NCBI RefSeq assembly: GCF_017833525.1
Contig: NZ_JAFICD010000003.1
Span: 822,282 to 886,281 of the forward strand
Source of the DNA: Duganella sp. 1411
GTDB taxonomy: Bacteria; Pseudomonadota; Gammaproteobacteria; Burkholderiales; Burkholderiaceae_D
Direction of reading: 5' to 3'
DNA length: 64,000 nt
The notes beneath the pieces were generated by a model. The model saw only the letters and a list, made by a program, of their open reading frames with translations, made no database searches and had not been told where the DNA came from. Shown piece after piece: positions 24,294 to 33,585 of this stretch. A program made the translations under genes and the position numbers. Position 1 is the first letter of the stretch. Every line of letters starts with the position of its first letter.

Positions 24294-27074
24294 TTACTCC
24301 GGCGTTTCCGCGGCTCCGTCGCTGGTATCAGCTAAGGCGGCAGGAATTTTTACGGTCAGGTGCGTGGCAAACTGTCCCGACTCGCGCCCGCTCTCGGGCA
24401 GCCAGATGCTCATGCCGACGATGTGCGCCGGCGCATCGAGTGGCGCACGGTCCTTCCGGTCCAGCGGCGGTGTGCTGTGCCTGTCGATCAGGTACAGAAG
24501 GAGCTGCGGCACCTTGCCCACCCCGCCTTCGGCACGCAGTTTCGCAATGGTGCCCTTCGTCGGCTTTTCCGAGTCTTGGCCGTCCGCGCGGCTGTCCGCC
24601 AGCAGGTCGCCGGGGTTGCGCAGCACGCCGACCGAGACCGAGACTCCCTTCTTGCTCCTAGCCGCAAGCCGGGTACGGTCGACGCGGCCGACGGCGCCGC
24701 CGGGAAGGTCCCAGCGACGCTCCCCGTCCGGTGCATTACCGGCGACGACCACGTTCCATGCACCATAGCCGGTTTTGTTCTGGTTCGCCGCGTACCACTC
24801 GAGGAACGGCGCCAGATCTGAGAAGAACTGGGCACTCTCATGGAACAAGAACCCGGCTAGGAAAGTCCTGATGTCAGCGTAACGCACGCCACGCCAGACT
24901 ACGGAATGGTGGAGCCCCTTTTCAGCCCTCTCTTCGCCAAGCTTTTGCAGGAAACCTTCGGTATGCGCTAGGTTGGCCGTATGGATGGTTTTCGCACCAA
25001 GGCCGTCATCGAAGACCGTGGTCTGCCGGTTCACGCCGGAGAAGTCATACTTTGCTCCGGTCTTCGCCTGCATGCGGCTGGCTGCCGTCGGCCGCAGCCA
25101 CGAGGCGCGCGGATGGACGCGAACACGCGGACCGTACTCCGAGGGTCTGCATCCGAAATCCATGAATCGCTTCAGGTCGTCACGCAGGTCTTCCTCTGCA
25201 AGTGTCATGAAATCGAATTTCTCGCGCGTTCCTTTCGGCATCCAGATCCGTGGTAGCAGCTCATAACCCTTGCGATAGCCAAACCAGCGCCCCATCTGCA
25301 TGAGGGAATCTGCTTGCGCCGACGCACGGAAAAAATATGTACTGACAAGGTTCTCCAGTGTAAGGCCCCGTGCAAGGGTACTGCCGCCGATGACGATGAA
25401 TGCGGTGGCGAAATCCGGGCTGTCGGGTTCACCCGTTGCCGGATAGAACAGCCGGCGTACCTCGTTTTCGTCGTTCACGCCGTTGTTGGCACAGTTGTCA
25501 ACGCATAGATGGATACCCCGTCCGTAGGTAAAAGTACCGTCTTGGTCAAGGCGGATCGACGAGACTTCCGAGACGAGTTCACGCAGCCCTTCTGCGAAGT
25601 CGGCAAAGGCGGGGTAATCCGGAACCGAGTCCAAGCGGCCGTATGATGGGAAGCGCTGGCCAAACGCCGATAGGTCGAGATCTGCCTTCACGCGTTCCCA
25701 CACCTGCTCGCACTTTTTCCTGAGCCTGCTAAACGGTGTCTGTAGCCGCGCCAGCAGGGACTTTACTGCCGTGTCCATGTTCTCATGGTGCCCTTGGCGC
25801 TGACTGGTGTGGATGAGCATGGTGACAGGTTTGGCAAAGCCTGAATATCGCATTGCAGCCGTGCAGCAGAGGAACCAGAGCACGGCTTCCTCGAGCGAGT
25901 CGGGTACCGTGGCACTGCCGTCATCGTGCAATGCTGCTACGGCCTCTTGGTCGACTTTACTGACCGGCCTGACGATACCAAGAGCTTCCTTTTCAGCCTC
26001 CGGCAGCCCGAAGATCTGGACAGGTCCGAAATGCTCGTCGGACTGGGGCAGCGCGACAATGAAGTCTTCCGGATACAGCCCGTCCCCTGGACCCTCGTTG
26101 AGGAAATTTGCGGCCGGTGTCGCGGTGTATGCTACATAGTTCACGCTGCAGGCAGTTACATTAGTCAGGTCGACGATCAGCTTGTTGAGGCGTGTCCGAT
26201 CCTGAGCCGAGATAGGGGCGGTGTTGATGCCGCCTTGGTCAGCCTCGTCATCGATGATTAGAATCCGCATCTGCTCGAGGCTGAGCGCATTGGCCGTGAT
26301 CCAGCCAGCCAGCCCGGCGAGGCGCGAGGAGTTTTTCAGGCAGACCGAAAAATAGCGCCCCCGGTGGCCGGGGCTGAAATGGTAGTCCTGGGCACGCTCG
26401 CCTTCCGCGCTTTCGGCTGACGGATGTTCGATGGCATGCCAGTGCAGGTTGCCAATATGGTTGAGGTCGCCAAGCAGACGTTTTTTCGTCTGCTTGCGCA
26501 GGTTTTCCAGCGTGCCACTCAGCACAATGAACATGTTCCAGCCATGGTCGGCTGCCATCGCCATCAGACCTGCCATGCTGGCGGTTTTACCCGACTGCAC
26601 GTGTCCGACGACGAGGCCGCGGACTGCCGGCTGTCCCTGGGTATTCTTGCGAAGGTGCCTGAGAATCTTCAGGGACGAGGTCTCGATGCTGGCGACCGCC
26701 TTGTCCTTCCAGTGCTGGGCAAGCAGATGACTTTTGTAGAGCTGCCACGACGAATGCATTTCGGTGGGGACTTGGATCTCCGGCTCGGTTTCTCCGGCGC
26801 CAACCACGACAAGTGGGCGGCTGACAGATTCGGCCATTTCTTCGGCTTGCCGCTTGGCGTACACGATGTCCTGCCAGACTTGGCGGCGTATGGCAGGCGA
26901 GTCGCCCAGACTCGGCCACTGGAAGAACTGGACCGACATTGTGAACATGCTGTCCAGATTATCATGGGCTGCGCCGCCTGCGGCGACGGCGTTCCAGTCG
27001 AACCCGTCGCGTCGCATCTTGTCAATGTGGTTTCGGTAAGGGTCGTATTGGGGGTTGATCAGAAAGTCGGACAC
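24294..27074 (-). CDS. Z1-domain superfamily II helicase-like ATPase
   Basis: A 926-residue protein. The Walker A motif GHVQSGKT (157-164) and the DEAD-like Walker B IIDDEAD (273-279) are clear. The block that follows (VNYVAYTATPAANFLNEGPGD) and the later FIVIGGSTLARGLTLENLVS and MQMGRWFGYR are diagnostic of the Z1 domain family. Z1 proteins occur with GHKL ATPases, DNA methylases and Vsr in restriction-like operons, and probably translocate on or remodel DNA. It is the first gene of the leftward array and the GHKL gene starts 9 bases after it. No nuclease domain is visible in the chain itself. GC is high here, unlike the effector module and dcm part, so the island is a mosaic. Confidence 0.88.
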   Translation of the reverse strand: MSDFLINPQYDPYRNHIDKMRRDGFDWNAVAAGGAAHDNLDSMFTMSVQFFQWPSLGDSPAIRRQVWQDIVYAKRQAEEMAESVSRPLVVVGAGETEPEIQVPTEMHSSWQLYKSHLLAQHWKDKAVASIETSSLKILRHLRKNTQGQPAVRGLVVGHVQSGKTASMAGLMAMAADHGWNMFIVLSGTLENLRKQTKKRLLGDLNHIGNLHWHAIEHPSAESAEGERAQDYHFSPGHRGRYFSVCLKNSSRLAGLAGWITANALSLEQMRILIIDDEADQGGINTAPISAQDRTRLNKLIVDLTNVTACSVNYVAYTATPAANFLNEGPGDGLYPEDFIVALPQSDEHFGPVQIFGLPEAEKEALGIVRPVSKVDQEAVAALHDDGSATVPDSLEEAVLWFLCCTAAMRYSGFAKPVTMLIHTSQRQGHHENMDTAVKSLLARLQTPFSRLRKKCEQVWERVKADLDLSAFGQRFPSYGRLDSVPDYPAFADFAEGLRELVSEVSSIRLDQDGTFTYGRGIHLCVDNCANNGVNDENEVRRLFYPATGEPDSPDFATAFIVIGGSTLARGLTLENLVSTYFFRASAQADSLMQMGRWFGYRKGYELLPRIWMPKGTREKFDFMTLAEEDLRDDLKRFMDFGCRPSEYGPRVRVHPRASWLRPTAASRMQAKTGAKYDFSGVNRQTTVFDDGLGAKTIHTANLAHTEGFLQKLGEERAEKGLHHSVVWRGVRYADIRTFLAGFLFHESAQFFSDLAPFLEWYAANQNKTGYGAWNVVVAGNAPDGERRWDLPGGAVGRVDRTRLAARSKKGVSVSVGVLRNPGDLLADSRADGQDSEKPTKGTIAKLRAEGGVGKVPQLLLYLIDRHSTPPLDRKDRAPLDAPAHIVGMSIWLPESGRESGQFATHLTVKIPAALADTSDGAAETPE

Positions 27075-27349
27075 GGAAAACCTTTTGGAAAAAATGACGA
27101 TGGTGAGGAAGGCGGCACGACCGGTGCCCGGCCCTAGCTCAGCCAGATTGCTTACGGCATGTCGCCATCCCCAAGGTACGCGCTAAGCGTGGCAGTGATC
27201 AAACTTCTGTTCCAGAATTAATCCTCACAAGGACCGCATCAGCCTTGTCATTTACCGTACGAAGGTTGCGTTCGAATTTTACTGCAGTTATCACTAACGA
27301 AATCTGTACTTAATCTCGCCCGGAAAGTTTGTGACAAAAGCCGCAAGAA

Positions 27350-27709
27350 TTAAAAATTGGCAGACTGCGTCAGATCAACATCCTCTCCACGAAACCATCC
27401 CAATATGAGGACCCTTTTTTTGAAACCACGAGTCAGGCGTTCGTGCGCTTCTTCTTGGTTAATTTGATAGGCGCGACCAAGGTCTTGAACTAAGCGCCCC
27501 TGACCACGTTCCCAAGCAATCTCGAGATCAAGGTCATATTTCCGTAGTATGGTGACGAAATGCGCGCCAGCCGAATTGAATTCACCTTTCTCAAATTCTG
27601 ATCTTAGCGCTGGCCCAGCCTCATCAAACACTTTATGCACAAGCGCGGACTCAAAGCCGTTGTTTACTAGCTTCGTGACTACTGCTTGTGACCATGAGAT
27701 GTAATCCAT
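27350..27709 (-). CDS. Small hypothetical protein upstream of the Z1 array
   Basis: A 119-residue protein (from MDYISWSQAV) with an AAAGGA ribosome site just before the chosen ATG at 27707-27709; an ATG 15 bases further up is also possible. The chain is helical and charged (ALRSEFEKGEFNSAGAHFVTIL, QINQEEAHERLTRGF). I do not recognise a family. It lies 275 bases upstream of the Z1 gene on the same strand in an AT-richer stretch. It may be an accessory or regulatory protein of the island, or an independent cargo gene at the gyrB-side junction. There is no signal peptide or membrane segment. Confidence 0.6.
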   Translation of the reverse strand: MDYISWSQAVVTKLVNNGFESALVHKVFDEAGPALRSEFEKGEFNSAGAHFVTILRKYDLDLEIAWERGQGRLVQDLGRAYQINQEEAHERLTRGFKKRVLILGWFRGEDVDLTQSANF

Positions 27710-28066
27710 ACTAAATCCTTTCATTCGGTCTCATCGAAGCATGTGCTGTTGTCGTAAGAAACGACACCGCTGTATAACTTGGAATGTATTCGTATGCCGC
27801 AAATTGCACAACGCCAAGTTTCGACAAACACAGCCATTTCCGCTAAGCATAGCATGTTGCGTAAGTGTAAAAATGCGTGAATTCTCACATTGTGCAGTGT
27901 GCTCGTTGGAGCTCACCGGAGCAAAAAAAAGCCCACGAGTCCAATTCGTGGGCTTTTAGCGAATTTAGGCGGATGCCCTCCGAGCTATCGAAAATGATTT
28001 CCTGATAAGAGTCTCAAAGGATGCGTCTCAAAATCTCAGATTATGGCTCCTGCTACAACTGCTAGC
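27710..28066. other. Junction region between island and gyrB
   Basis: This 357-base gap holds a strong gyrB terminator (27927-27957) and otherwise no supported gene. The AT-rich part from 27,730 to 27,900 has short frames without ribosome sites. It probably carries the promoter of the leftward small gene ending at 27350. No tRNA or obvious direct repeat marks the island end here. Confidence 0.6.
27927..27957 (-). terminator. Rho-independent terminator downstream of gyrB
   Basis: Arms AAAAGCCCACGA and TCGTGGGCTTTT pair perfectly over 12 bases with a 7-base loop. Read leftward the stem is followed by a run of eight T. It ends the gyrB transcript about 110 bases after the stop codon. Read rightward only four T follow, so it may also slow transcription in that direction. 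Confidence 0.9.
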
Positions 28067-30571
28067 TTAAACGTCAATATTCCCCGCCCGCAGCGCATTA
28101 TTCTCAATAAACGCCCGACGCGGCTCCACGTCATCCCCCATCAGCGTAGTAAAGATCTGATCCGCAGCAATCGCGTCCTCGATCTGCACCTTCAGCAAGC
28201 GCCGCACGTTTGGATCCATGGTGGTCTCCCACAGCTGATCCGGATTCATCTCACCCAGACCTTTGTAGCGCTGCTTCGACACCACCCGCTCCGCCTCATC
28301 GCGCAGCCAGCCCATCGCGTGGTGGAAGTCGACCACGGCCGATTCCTTGGTGCGTTCGCCTTCGCCGCGGCGCACGATCGCGCCTTCGCCGATCAGGCCC
28401 TTGAACGTGGCGGCCGCGCTGGCCAGCACGTTGTAGTCCGCGCCTTGGACGAAATCCGCATCAATCGCGCTGACCTTGATGTTACCGTGATGCATACGCT
28501 CGATGCGCAGCGCGTGCTTCTCCGACAGCTCGTCCGAAATCACCGTGACCTTGACGGCGATGTCGTTGATCTCGGCCGCCAGCGCGCGCGCCGACGCGTC
28601 GGCCAGCTCCTGCGTGCTCAAATCCAGCGTCACGCCGGTCATGATGGCGGTCAGCGCGGCGCGGTCGATCACGCGCGTCAGGCGCATCATGATGACGTTG
28701 GCCAGGTTGAACTGACGCACCAGCTCGGCCAGCGGTTCGCCGACGATCGGGTCTGCGCCTTCGCGCGGGATCAGCGCCGCGGTGTTGAGCGCGACGTTCA
28801 TCATGTAGCTCGCTTCCTCGGCGTCATCCTTCAGATAACGCTCGTCGCGGCCGGCCTTGACCTTGTACAGCGGCGGTTGCGCGATGTAGATGTGGCCGCG
28901 CTCGACCAGCTGCGGCATCTGGCGATAGAACAGGGTCAGCAGCAGCGTGCGGATGTGGGCGCCGTCGACGTCCGCATCGGTCATGATGATGATGCGGTGG
29001 TAGCGCAGCTTTTCGACGTTGAATTCGTCCGGGCCGATCGAGGTGCCCAGGGTGGCGATCAGGGTGGTGATCTGCTCCGACGACAGCATCTTTTCGAAGC
29101 GCGCCTTTTCCACGTTCAGCACCTTGCCGCGCAGCGGCAGAATCGCCTGGAACTTGCGGTCGCGGCCCTGCTTGGCGGAGCCGCCTGCGGAGTCACCCTC
29201 GACGATGTACAGTTCGCACAGCGCCGGGTCTTTTTCCTGGCAGTCGGCCAGCTTGGCCGACAGGCCCAGGCCGTCCATGACGCCTTTGCGGCGGGTCAGG
29301 TCGCGCGCCTTGCGGGCCGCTTCGCGCGCGCGCGCCGCTTCGACGATCTTGCCGCAGATGATTTTGGCGTCGTTCGGTTTTTCCTGCAGGTAGTCCGACA
29401 AGGTCTTGGCGACGATCTCTTCGACCGGGCCGCGCACTTCCGACGACACCAGCTTGTCCTTGGTCTGCGACGAGAATTTCGGCTCGGGCACCTTGACCGA
29501 CAGCACGCAGGTCAGGCCTTCGCGCATGTCGTCGCCGGAGATTTCCACCTTGGCCTTCTTGGCGAATTCCTGCTCGTCGATGTATTTGTTGATGACGCGG
29601 GTCATCGCCGCGCGCAGGCCGGTCAGGTGGGTGCCGCCGTCGCGCTGCGGGATGTTGTTGGTGAAGCACAGCACCTGTTCGTTGTAGGCGTCGTTCCATT
29701 GCATCGAGACGTCGACCGAGATGTTGGTGTTCTGGTCCGACATGCGCTCGCCGGTGGCCTGGAACACGGTCGGGTGCAGCACCGTCTTGGCCTTGTTGAT
29801 GTATTCGACGAAGCCGCGCGTGCCGCCCTCGAAGGCGAAGATTTCTTCCTTGCCGTTGCGCTGGTCGGTGAGCTTGATGTTGACGCCGTTATTCAGGAAT
29901 GACAGCTCGCGGATGCGCTTGGCCAGGATTTCGTAGTGGAATTCGACGTTGCCGAAGATGGTTTCGTCGGCCCAGAAGTGGACGTCGGTGCCGCGCTTGT
30001 CGGTTTCGCCGATGACCTTGATCGGCGAGACGGCGAAGCCGTCCTTCATTTCCAGTTCGCGGTTGACCGGCACGCCGCGGGCGAATTCCATGAAGTGGAC
30101 CTTGCCGTCGCGGCGGATGGTCAGCTTGAGCGTTTTCGACAGCGCGTTGACGCAGGACACGCCCACGCCGTGCAGGCCGCCGGAGACCTTGTACGAGTTC
30201 TGGTCGAACTTGCCGCCGGCGTGCAGTTCGGTCATGACGATCTCGGCGGCGGAGCGCTTCGGATCGTGCTTGTCGTCCATCTTCAGGCCGGTCGGCACGC
30301 CGCGGCCGTTGTCGGTGATCGAGATCGAGTTGTCCGAGTGGATGGTGACGTGGATTTCCGTGCAGTGCCCGGCCAGCGATTCGTCGATCGAGTTGTCCAG
30401 CACTTCGAACACCAGGTGGTGCAGGCCGGTGCCGTCCGAGGTGTCGCCGATGTACATGCCGGGACGTTTGCGTACTGCTTCCAGACCTTCGAGGATCTGG
30501 ATCGATGCTGCGCCGTATTCTTCGACTTTGGCTGGTACCGGTACTGGGTTCTCTTCTGGGATGGCGGACAT
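28067..30571 (-). CDS. gyrB: DNA gyrase subunit B
   Basis: ATPase subunit of the type II topoisomerase that introduces negative supercoils. The 834-residue protein starts at MSAIPEENP (30571), 12 residues before the typical GAASIQILEGLEAVRKRPGM. The GHKL motifs are EVLDNSIDE, DNGRGVP and SGGLHGVGVS. The TOPRIM region has EGDSAGGSAKQGRDR and DADVDGAHIR. The C-terminal RYKGLGEMNP, PNVRRLL and terminal ENNALRAGNIDV complete it. The frame is open to 30718 but the upstream part has no GyrB similarity and runs into a REP-like repeat. It is third in the leftward dnaA-dnaN-gyrB order and is separated from dnaN by that repeat pair. A terminator follows. Confidence 0.98.
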   Translation of the reverse strand: MSAIPEENPVPVPAKVEEYGAASIQILEGLEAVRKRPGMYIGDTSDGTGLHHLVFEVLDNSIDESLAGHCTEIHVTIHSDNSISITDNGRGVPTGLKMDDKHDPKRSAAEIVMTELHAGGKFDQNSYKVSGGLHGVGVSCVNALSKTLKLTIRRDGKVHFMEFARGVPVNRELEMKDGFAVSPIKVIGETDKRGTDVHFWADETIFGNVEFHYEILAKRIRELSFLNNGVNIKLTDQRNGKEEIFAFEGGTRGFVEYINKAKTVLHPTVFQATGERMSDQNTNISVDVSMQWNDAYNEQVLCFTNNIPQRDGGTHLTGLRAAMTRVINKYIDEQEFAKKAKVEISGDDMREGLTCVLSVKVPEPKFSSQTKDKLVSSEVRGPVEEIVAKTLSDYLQEKPNDAKIICGKIVEAARAREAARKARDLTRRKGVMDGLGLSAKLADCQEKDPALCELYIVEGDSAGGSAKQGRDRKFQAILPLRGKVLNVEKARFEKMLSSEQITTLIATLGTSIGPDEFNVEKLRYHRIIIMTDADVDGAHIRTLLLTLFYRQMPQLVERGHIYIAQPPLYKVKAGRDERYLKDDAEEASYMMNVALNTAALIPREGADPIVGEPLAELVRQFNLANVIMMRLTRVIDRAALTAIMTGVTLDLSTQELADASARALAAEINDIAVKVTVISDELSEKHALRIERMHHGNIKVSAIDADFVQGADYNVLASAAATFKGLIGEGAIVRRGEGERTKESAVVDFHHAMGWLRDEAERVVSKQRYKGLGEMNPDQLWETTMDPNVRRLLKVQIEDAIAADQIFTTLMGDDVEPRRAFIENNALRAGNIDV

Positions 30572-30624
30572 GGACTGCTTTCTCTGTTTATCTGTTGCTG
30601 GTGTTGATTGGGGCCTGCTGGTTT

Positions 30625-30780
30625 GGCGGATTACGCGCTGCGCGCTAATCCGCCCTACGTGGATCCGAAGTCGCTTGGCCGGAGTATCAGCCGCATGCCT
30701 TGCGACATCTGGCGGCATGGGTCGGCGGCGTGGTCCGGAAACACGTAGGGCGGATTAGCCGTCAGGCGTAATCCGCCAAC
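30625..30780. repeat. REP-like inverted pair (copy A) between gyrB and dnaN
   Basis: Two imperfect palindromes of about 37 bases face each other. The element at 30742-30780 begins CACGTAGGGCGGATTAG and ends with GTAATCCGCC; the one at 30625-30661 is the inverse (GGCGGATTACGC, ending in TAATCCGCCCTACGTG). The same arrangement occurs at 38.0 and 43.5 kb in this window. This is the form of a REP doublet (REPIN/BIME) mobilised in trans by a RAYT-type transposase. No such transposase gene is in the window. Confidence 0.85.
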
Positions 30781-30782
30781 TC

Positions 30783-31889
30783 TTAGATCCGCATCGGCAT
30801 AACGACATACTTGAAATCGGCGTTCTCCGGAATCGAGATCAGCGCCGACGAGTTCGAATCACCGAGGGCGACGTTGATCTGGTCGCACTTCAGGTTGTTG
30901 AGCACGTCGAGCAGATACGTGACGTTGAAGCCGATGTCGACGCTGTCGCCGCCGTAGTCGATCTCCAGTTCCTCGACCGCTTCCTCTTGATCGGCGTTGG
31001 TCGAGCTGATCTTCATGCTGCCCGGCGTGATGATGCAGCGCACGCCCTTGAACTTGTCGCTGGTCATGATCGCCGCGCGTTGCAGCGAACGCAGCAGCTC
31101 GTCGCGGCCGATCGTGAATTCGTTCTTGTAGCCCTTCGGAATCACGCGCGTGTAATCGGGGAACTTGCCCTCGACCAGCTTCGAGATCAGCTCGATGTCG
31201 GCGAAGGTCAGCTTGACCTGGTTGGCGGCGATGTCGAGCTGCACCGTTTCATCGTTCTCTTCCAGCAGACGCTGCAGTTCGATGATGGTCTTGCGCGGGA
31301 TGATCACTTCCTGGCGCTCGAAGGTTTGCTCGGTCTCCACCTGGCAGAACGCCAGGCGGTGGCCGTCGGTGGCCACGGCGATGACGTTGTTGCCGTCCAG
31401 GACCAGCAGCAGGCCGTTCAGGTAGTAGCGGATGTCCTGCTGCGCCATCGAGAAGTGCACCATGTTGAACAGGTGCTTCAGGGTTTTCTGCGGCAGGGTG
31501 ACGCTGGCGCTGTAGCTGTCGGCCTGCTGGACGGTCGGGAATTCCTCGGCGGCCAGCGTTTGCAGCGCGAAGCGCGATTTGCCCGTCTGCACGGTCAGGC
31601 GCTTGTTGAGCAAGGTCATCGTGACGTCGCCCGATTCCGGCAGCGCGCGCAGGATGTCGAGCAGCTTGCGCGCGGCCACGGTGGTGCCGGTCACTTCGGC
31701 GCCGGAGCCGATCGCGGCGTTGGTCGTGATCTGCACTTCGGTGTCGGTCGACAGGAAGGATACGTTCTCGCCGTCTTTGCGGATGAGGATATTGGCCAGA
31801 ATCGGCATAGTGTGCCGACGCTCGACAATACCGCTCACGATCTGCAGTGGCCGGAGAAGGGTATCTCGGGTGGTTTTGACCAATTGCAT
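30783..31889 (-). CDS. dnaN: DNA polymerase III beta subunit (sliding clamp)
   Basis: Ring-shaped processivity clamp that tethers polymerase III to DNA. The 368 residues are the usual length. The family blocks are present: MQLVKTTRDTLLRPLQIVSGIVE at the start, LPILANILI-like MPILANILIRKDG, the TDGHRLAFC motif, and the invariant end YVVMPMRI. It lies 96 bases after dnaA on the same strand, the classic order. The gap between them contains a DnaA-box-like TTATCCTCA (31891-31899). A REP-like doublet follows before gyrB. Confidence 0.98.
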   Translation of the reverse strand: MQLVKTTRDTLLRPLQIVSGIVERRHTMPILANILIRKDGENVSFLSTDTEVQITTNAAIGSGAEVTGTTVAARKLLDILRALPESGDVTMTLLNKRLTVQTGKSRFALQTLAAEEFPTVQQADSYSASVTLPQKTLKHLFNMVHFSMAQQDIRYYLNGLLLVLDGNNVIAVATDGHRLAFCQVETEQTFERQEVIIPRKTIIELQRLLEENDETVQLDIAANQVKLTFADIELISKLVEGKFPDYTRVIPKGYKNEFTIGRDELLRSLQRAAIMTSDKFKGVRCIITPGSMKISSTNADQEEAVEELEIDYGGDSVDIGFNVTYLLDVLNNLKCDQINVALGDSNSSALISIPENADFKYVVMPMRI

Positions 31890-31985
31890 AGATTATCCTC
31901 AGTAGTAAAGATTAACGATATTTCAAGATTAACTTATGTGCAGCTCTGCAGTTCAACCAATCATAATGGCAAAACTAGCGTCCCG

Positions 31986-33383
31986 CTAGCCCTTCAGTGT
32001 TTGTTCCAGAACGTGCAGTTCGTGGTTGCATTCCGGGTTTTTCGTGCGGTCCAGCGCGATCTTGCGGACCGCGTGCAGCACCGTCGTGTGGTCCCTTCCG
32101 CCGAACAGTTCGCCGATCTCCGGCAGGCTCTTTTGCGTCAGTTCCTTGGCCAGGTACATGGCGATCTGGCGCGGCCGGGCGATGTTGGCCGGACGGCGCT
32201 TGGAGTACATGTCGGCGACCTTGATGTTGAAGAAGTCGGCCACGGTCTTCTGGATGTTTTCCACCGAGATCTGGCGGTTCTGCACCGACAGCAAGTCCTT
32301 CAGCGCTTCCTTGACGATGTCGATCGTGATGTCCTTGCCGTGGAAGCGCGAGTACGCCAGGATCTTGCGCAGCGCGCCTTCGAGCTCGCGCACGTTCGAG
32401 CGCAGGTGCTTGGCGACGAAGAAGGCGACGTCGTCCGAGAACGTGACCCCTTCCTGCTTGGCCTTCTTCAACAGGATGGCGACCCGCATTTCCAGCTCCG
32501 GCGGTTCGATGGCCACCGTCAGGCCGGAGTCGAAGCGCGAGATCAGGCGGTCGTCCATGCCGGTGATTTCCTTCGGATACGTGTCCGAGGTGATGATGAT
32601 CTGCTTCTTGGCGGCGATCAGCGCTTCAAACGCGTAGAAGAATTCTTCCTGCGTGCGGCTTTTGCCTCCGAAGAACTGAATATCATCGATCAGCAGCATG
32701 TCGAGCGAGTGGTAGTAATGCTTGAAGTCGTCGAAGCCCTTGCGCTGATAGGCGGTGACGACGTCGCGCACGTACTGCTCGGCGTGGATGTAGCGGATCT
32801 TGGCGCCCGGCTGGTCGGCCATGACCTGGTTGCCGATGGCGTGGATCAAGTGGGTCTTACCCAGGCCGACGCCGCCGTAGAAGAACAGCGGGTTGTACGA
32901 CACGCCCGGGTTGTTGGCGACCTGGATGGCGGCGGCGCGCGCCAGCTGGTTGGCCTTACCGGTGACGAAACTGTCGAAGGTCAGGTCGGTGTTGATGCGG
33001 CTTTGCTCGCGGCGCGGCGCGGCCGAGGCCGGCAATTCCGGCACCGACGGCACCGGGTCGGAGTTGCGCGCGTGGCCGTTCGGGTTGCCGTCGTTGTAGT
33101 CCGGCGCCGGCACCACGGTGGCGGCCTTTTTCGGCATCGACAGACGCGGGTCGAGCACGAACTGCACTTCGGTCGGCGCTTCCCAGTACTGGCAGGCCAG
33201 CGCCGTGATGCGGCTGGCGAACTGCGATTTGACCCAGTCCAGCTTGAAGCGGTTCGGTGCGGCCACACGCAACTTGCCCGCCTCGTAATCGAGTGGGATG
33301 AGCGGTTTTATCCACGCGCTAAATTGTTGCGGCGTCAGTTCCAACTCCAACTGTGCGGAGCAGGTCTGCCAGAAATTTTCCAT
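31986..33383 (-). CDS. dnaA: Chromosomal replication initiator protein DnaA
   Basis: AAA+ ATPase that binds DnaA boxes and opens oriC. The 465-residue protein begins MENFWQTCSAQLE, the normal domain I start. After a Pro/Ala-rich linker come NPLFFYGGVGLGKTHL (Walker A), LLIDDIQFFGG (Walker B), and the C-terminal helix-turn-helix signature GRDHTTVLHAVRKI. All key residues are present. It reads leftward, away from rpmH, with a gap of about 395 bases before it that contains a perfect DnaA box, so both origin and autoregulation are likely there. Confidence 0.99.
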   Translation of the reverse strand: MENFWQTCSAQLELELTPQQFSAWIKPLIPLDYEAGKLRVAAPNRFKLDWVKSQFASRITALACQYWEAPTEVQFVLDPRLSMPKKAATVVPAPDYNDGNPNGHARNSDPVPSVPELPASAAPRREQSRINTDLTFDSFVTGKANQLARAAAIQVANNPGVSYNPLFFYGGVGLGKTHLIHAIGNQVMADQPGAKIRYIHAEQYVRDVVTAYQRKGFDDFKHYYHSLDMLLIDDIQFFGGKSRTQEEFFYAFEALIAAKKQIIITSDTYPKEITGMDDRLISRFDSGLTVAIEPPELEMRVAILLKKAKQEGVTFSDDVAFFVAKHLRSNVRELEGALRKILAYSRFHGKDITIDIVKEALKDLLSVQNRQISVENIQKTVADFFNIKVADMYSKRRPANIARPRQIAMYLAKELTQKSLPEIGELFGGRDHTTVLHAVRKIALDRTKNPECNHELHVLEQTLKG

Positions 33384-33484
33384 GAATCTTATCTATTCTC
33401 TACTGCTGATGAGGGTGTGGACCGGGGCTGTTGCGCCGCGGGTTCGCCACACGTAACGCGCTATTCTACTCTCGCTCGCTAAAG

Positions 33485-33493
33485 TTATCCACA
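33485..33493 (+). promoter_or_regulatory. DnaA box, perfect consensus TTATCCACA
   Basis: Exact match to the high-affinity DnaA box, about 100 bases upstream of the dnaA start. It can serve both origin function and autoregulation of dnaA. Confidence 0.85.
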
Positions 33494-33556
33494 GGCACGC
33501 CGCTTATTTTTCATCCTTCCGGTCGGGCCCGGATCGCCGGCAAACCGGATCTGTTG

Positions 33557-33585
33557 TTGACAAGCAGGGCCGAAATGCTGATAAT
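33557..33585 (+). promoter_or_regulatory. Sigma-70 promoter of rpmH-rnpA-yidD-yidC
   Basis: TTGACA (33557-33562) and GATAAT (33580-33585) are separated by exactly 17 bases, close to the consensus. Transcription should start near 33,592, giving a leader of about 185 bases before rpmH. This is the strongest promoter sequence in the window apart from that of rrn. Confidence 0.8.

Noticed and set aside
27075..27349. Search for tRNA or direct repeats as an island attachment site
   Set aside because: No tRNA-like cloverleaf or repeat matching the other border was found by eye on either side of the island.
30572..30718. Extension of gyrB to the ATG near 30718
   Set aside because: The extra 49 codons read through a REP-like repeat and lack GyrB similarity.
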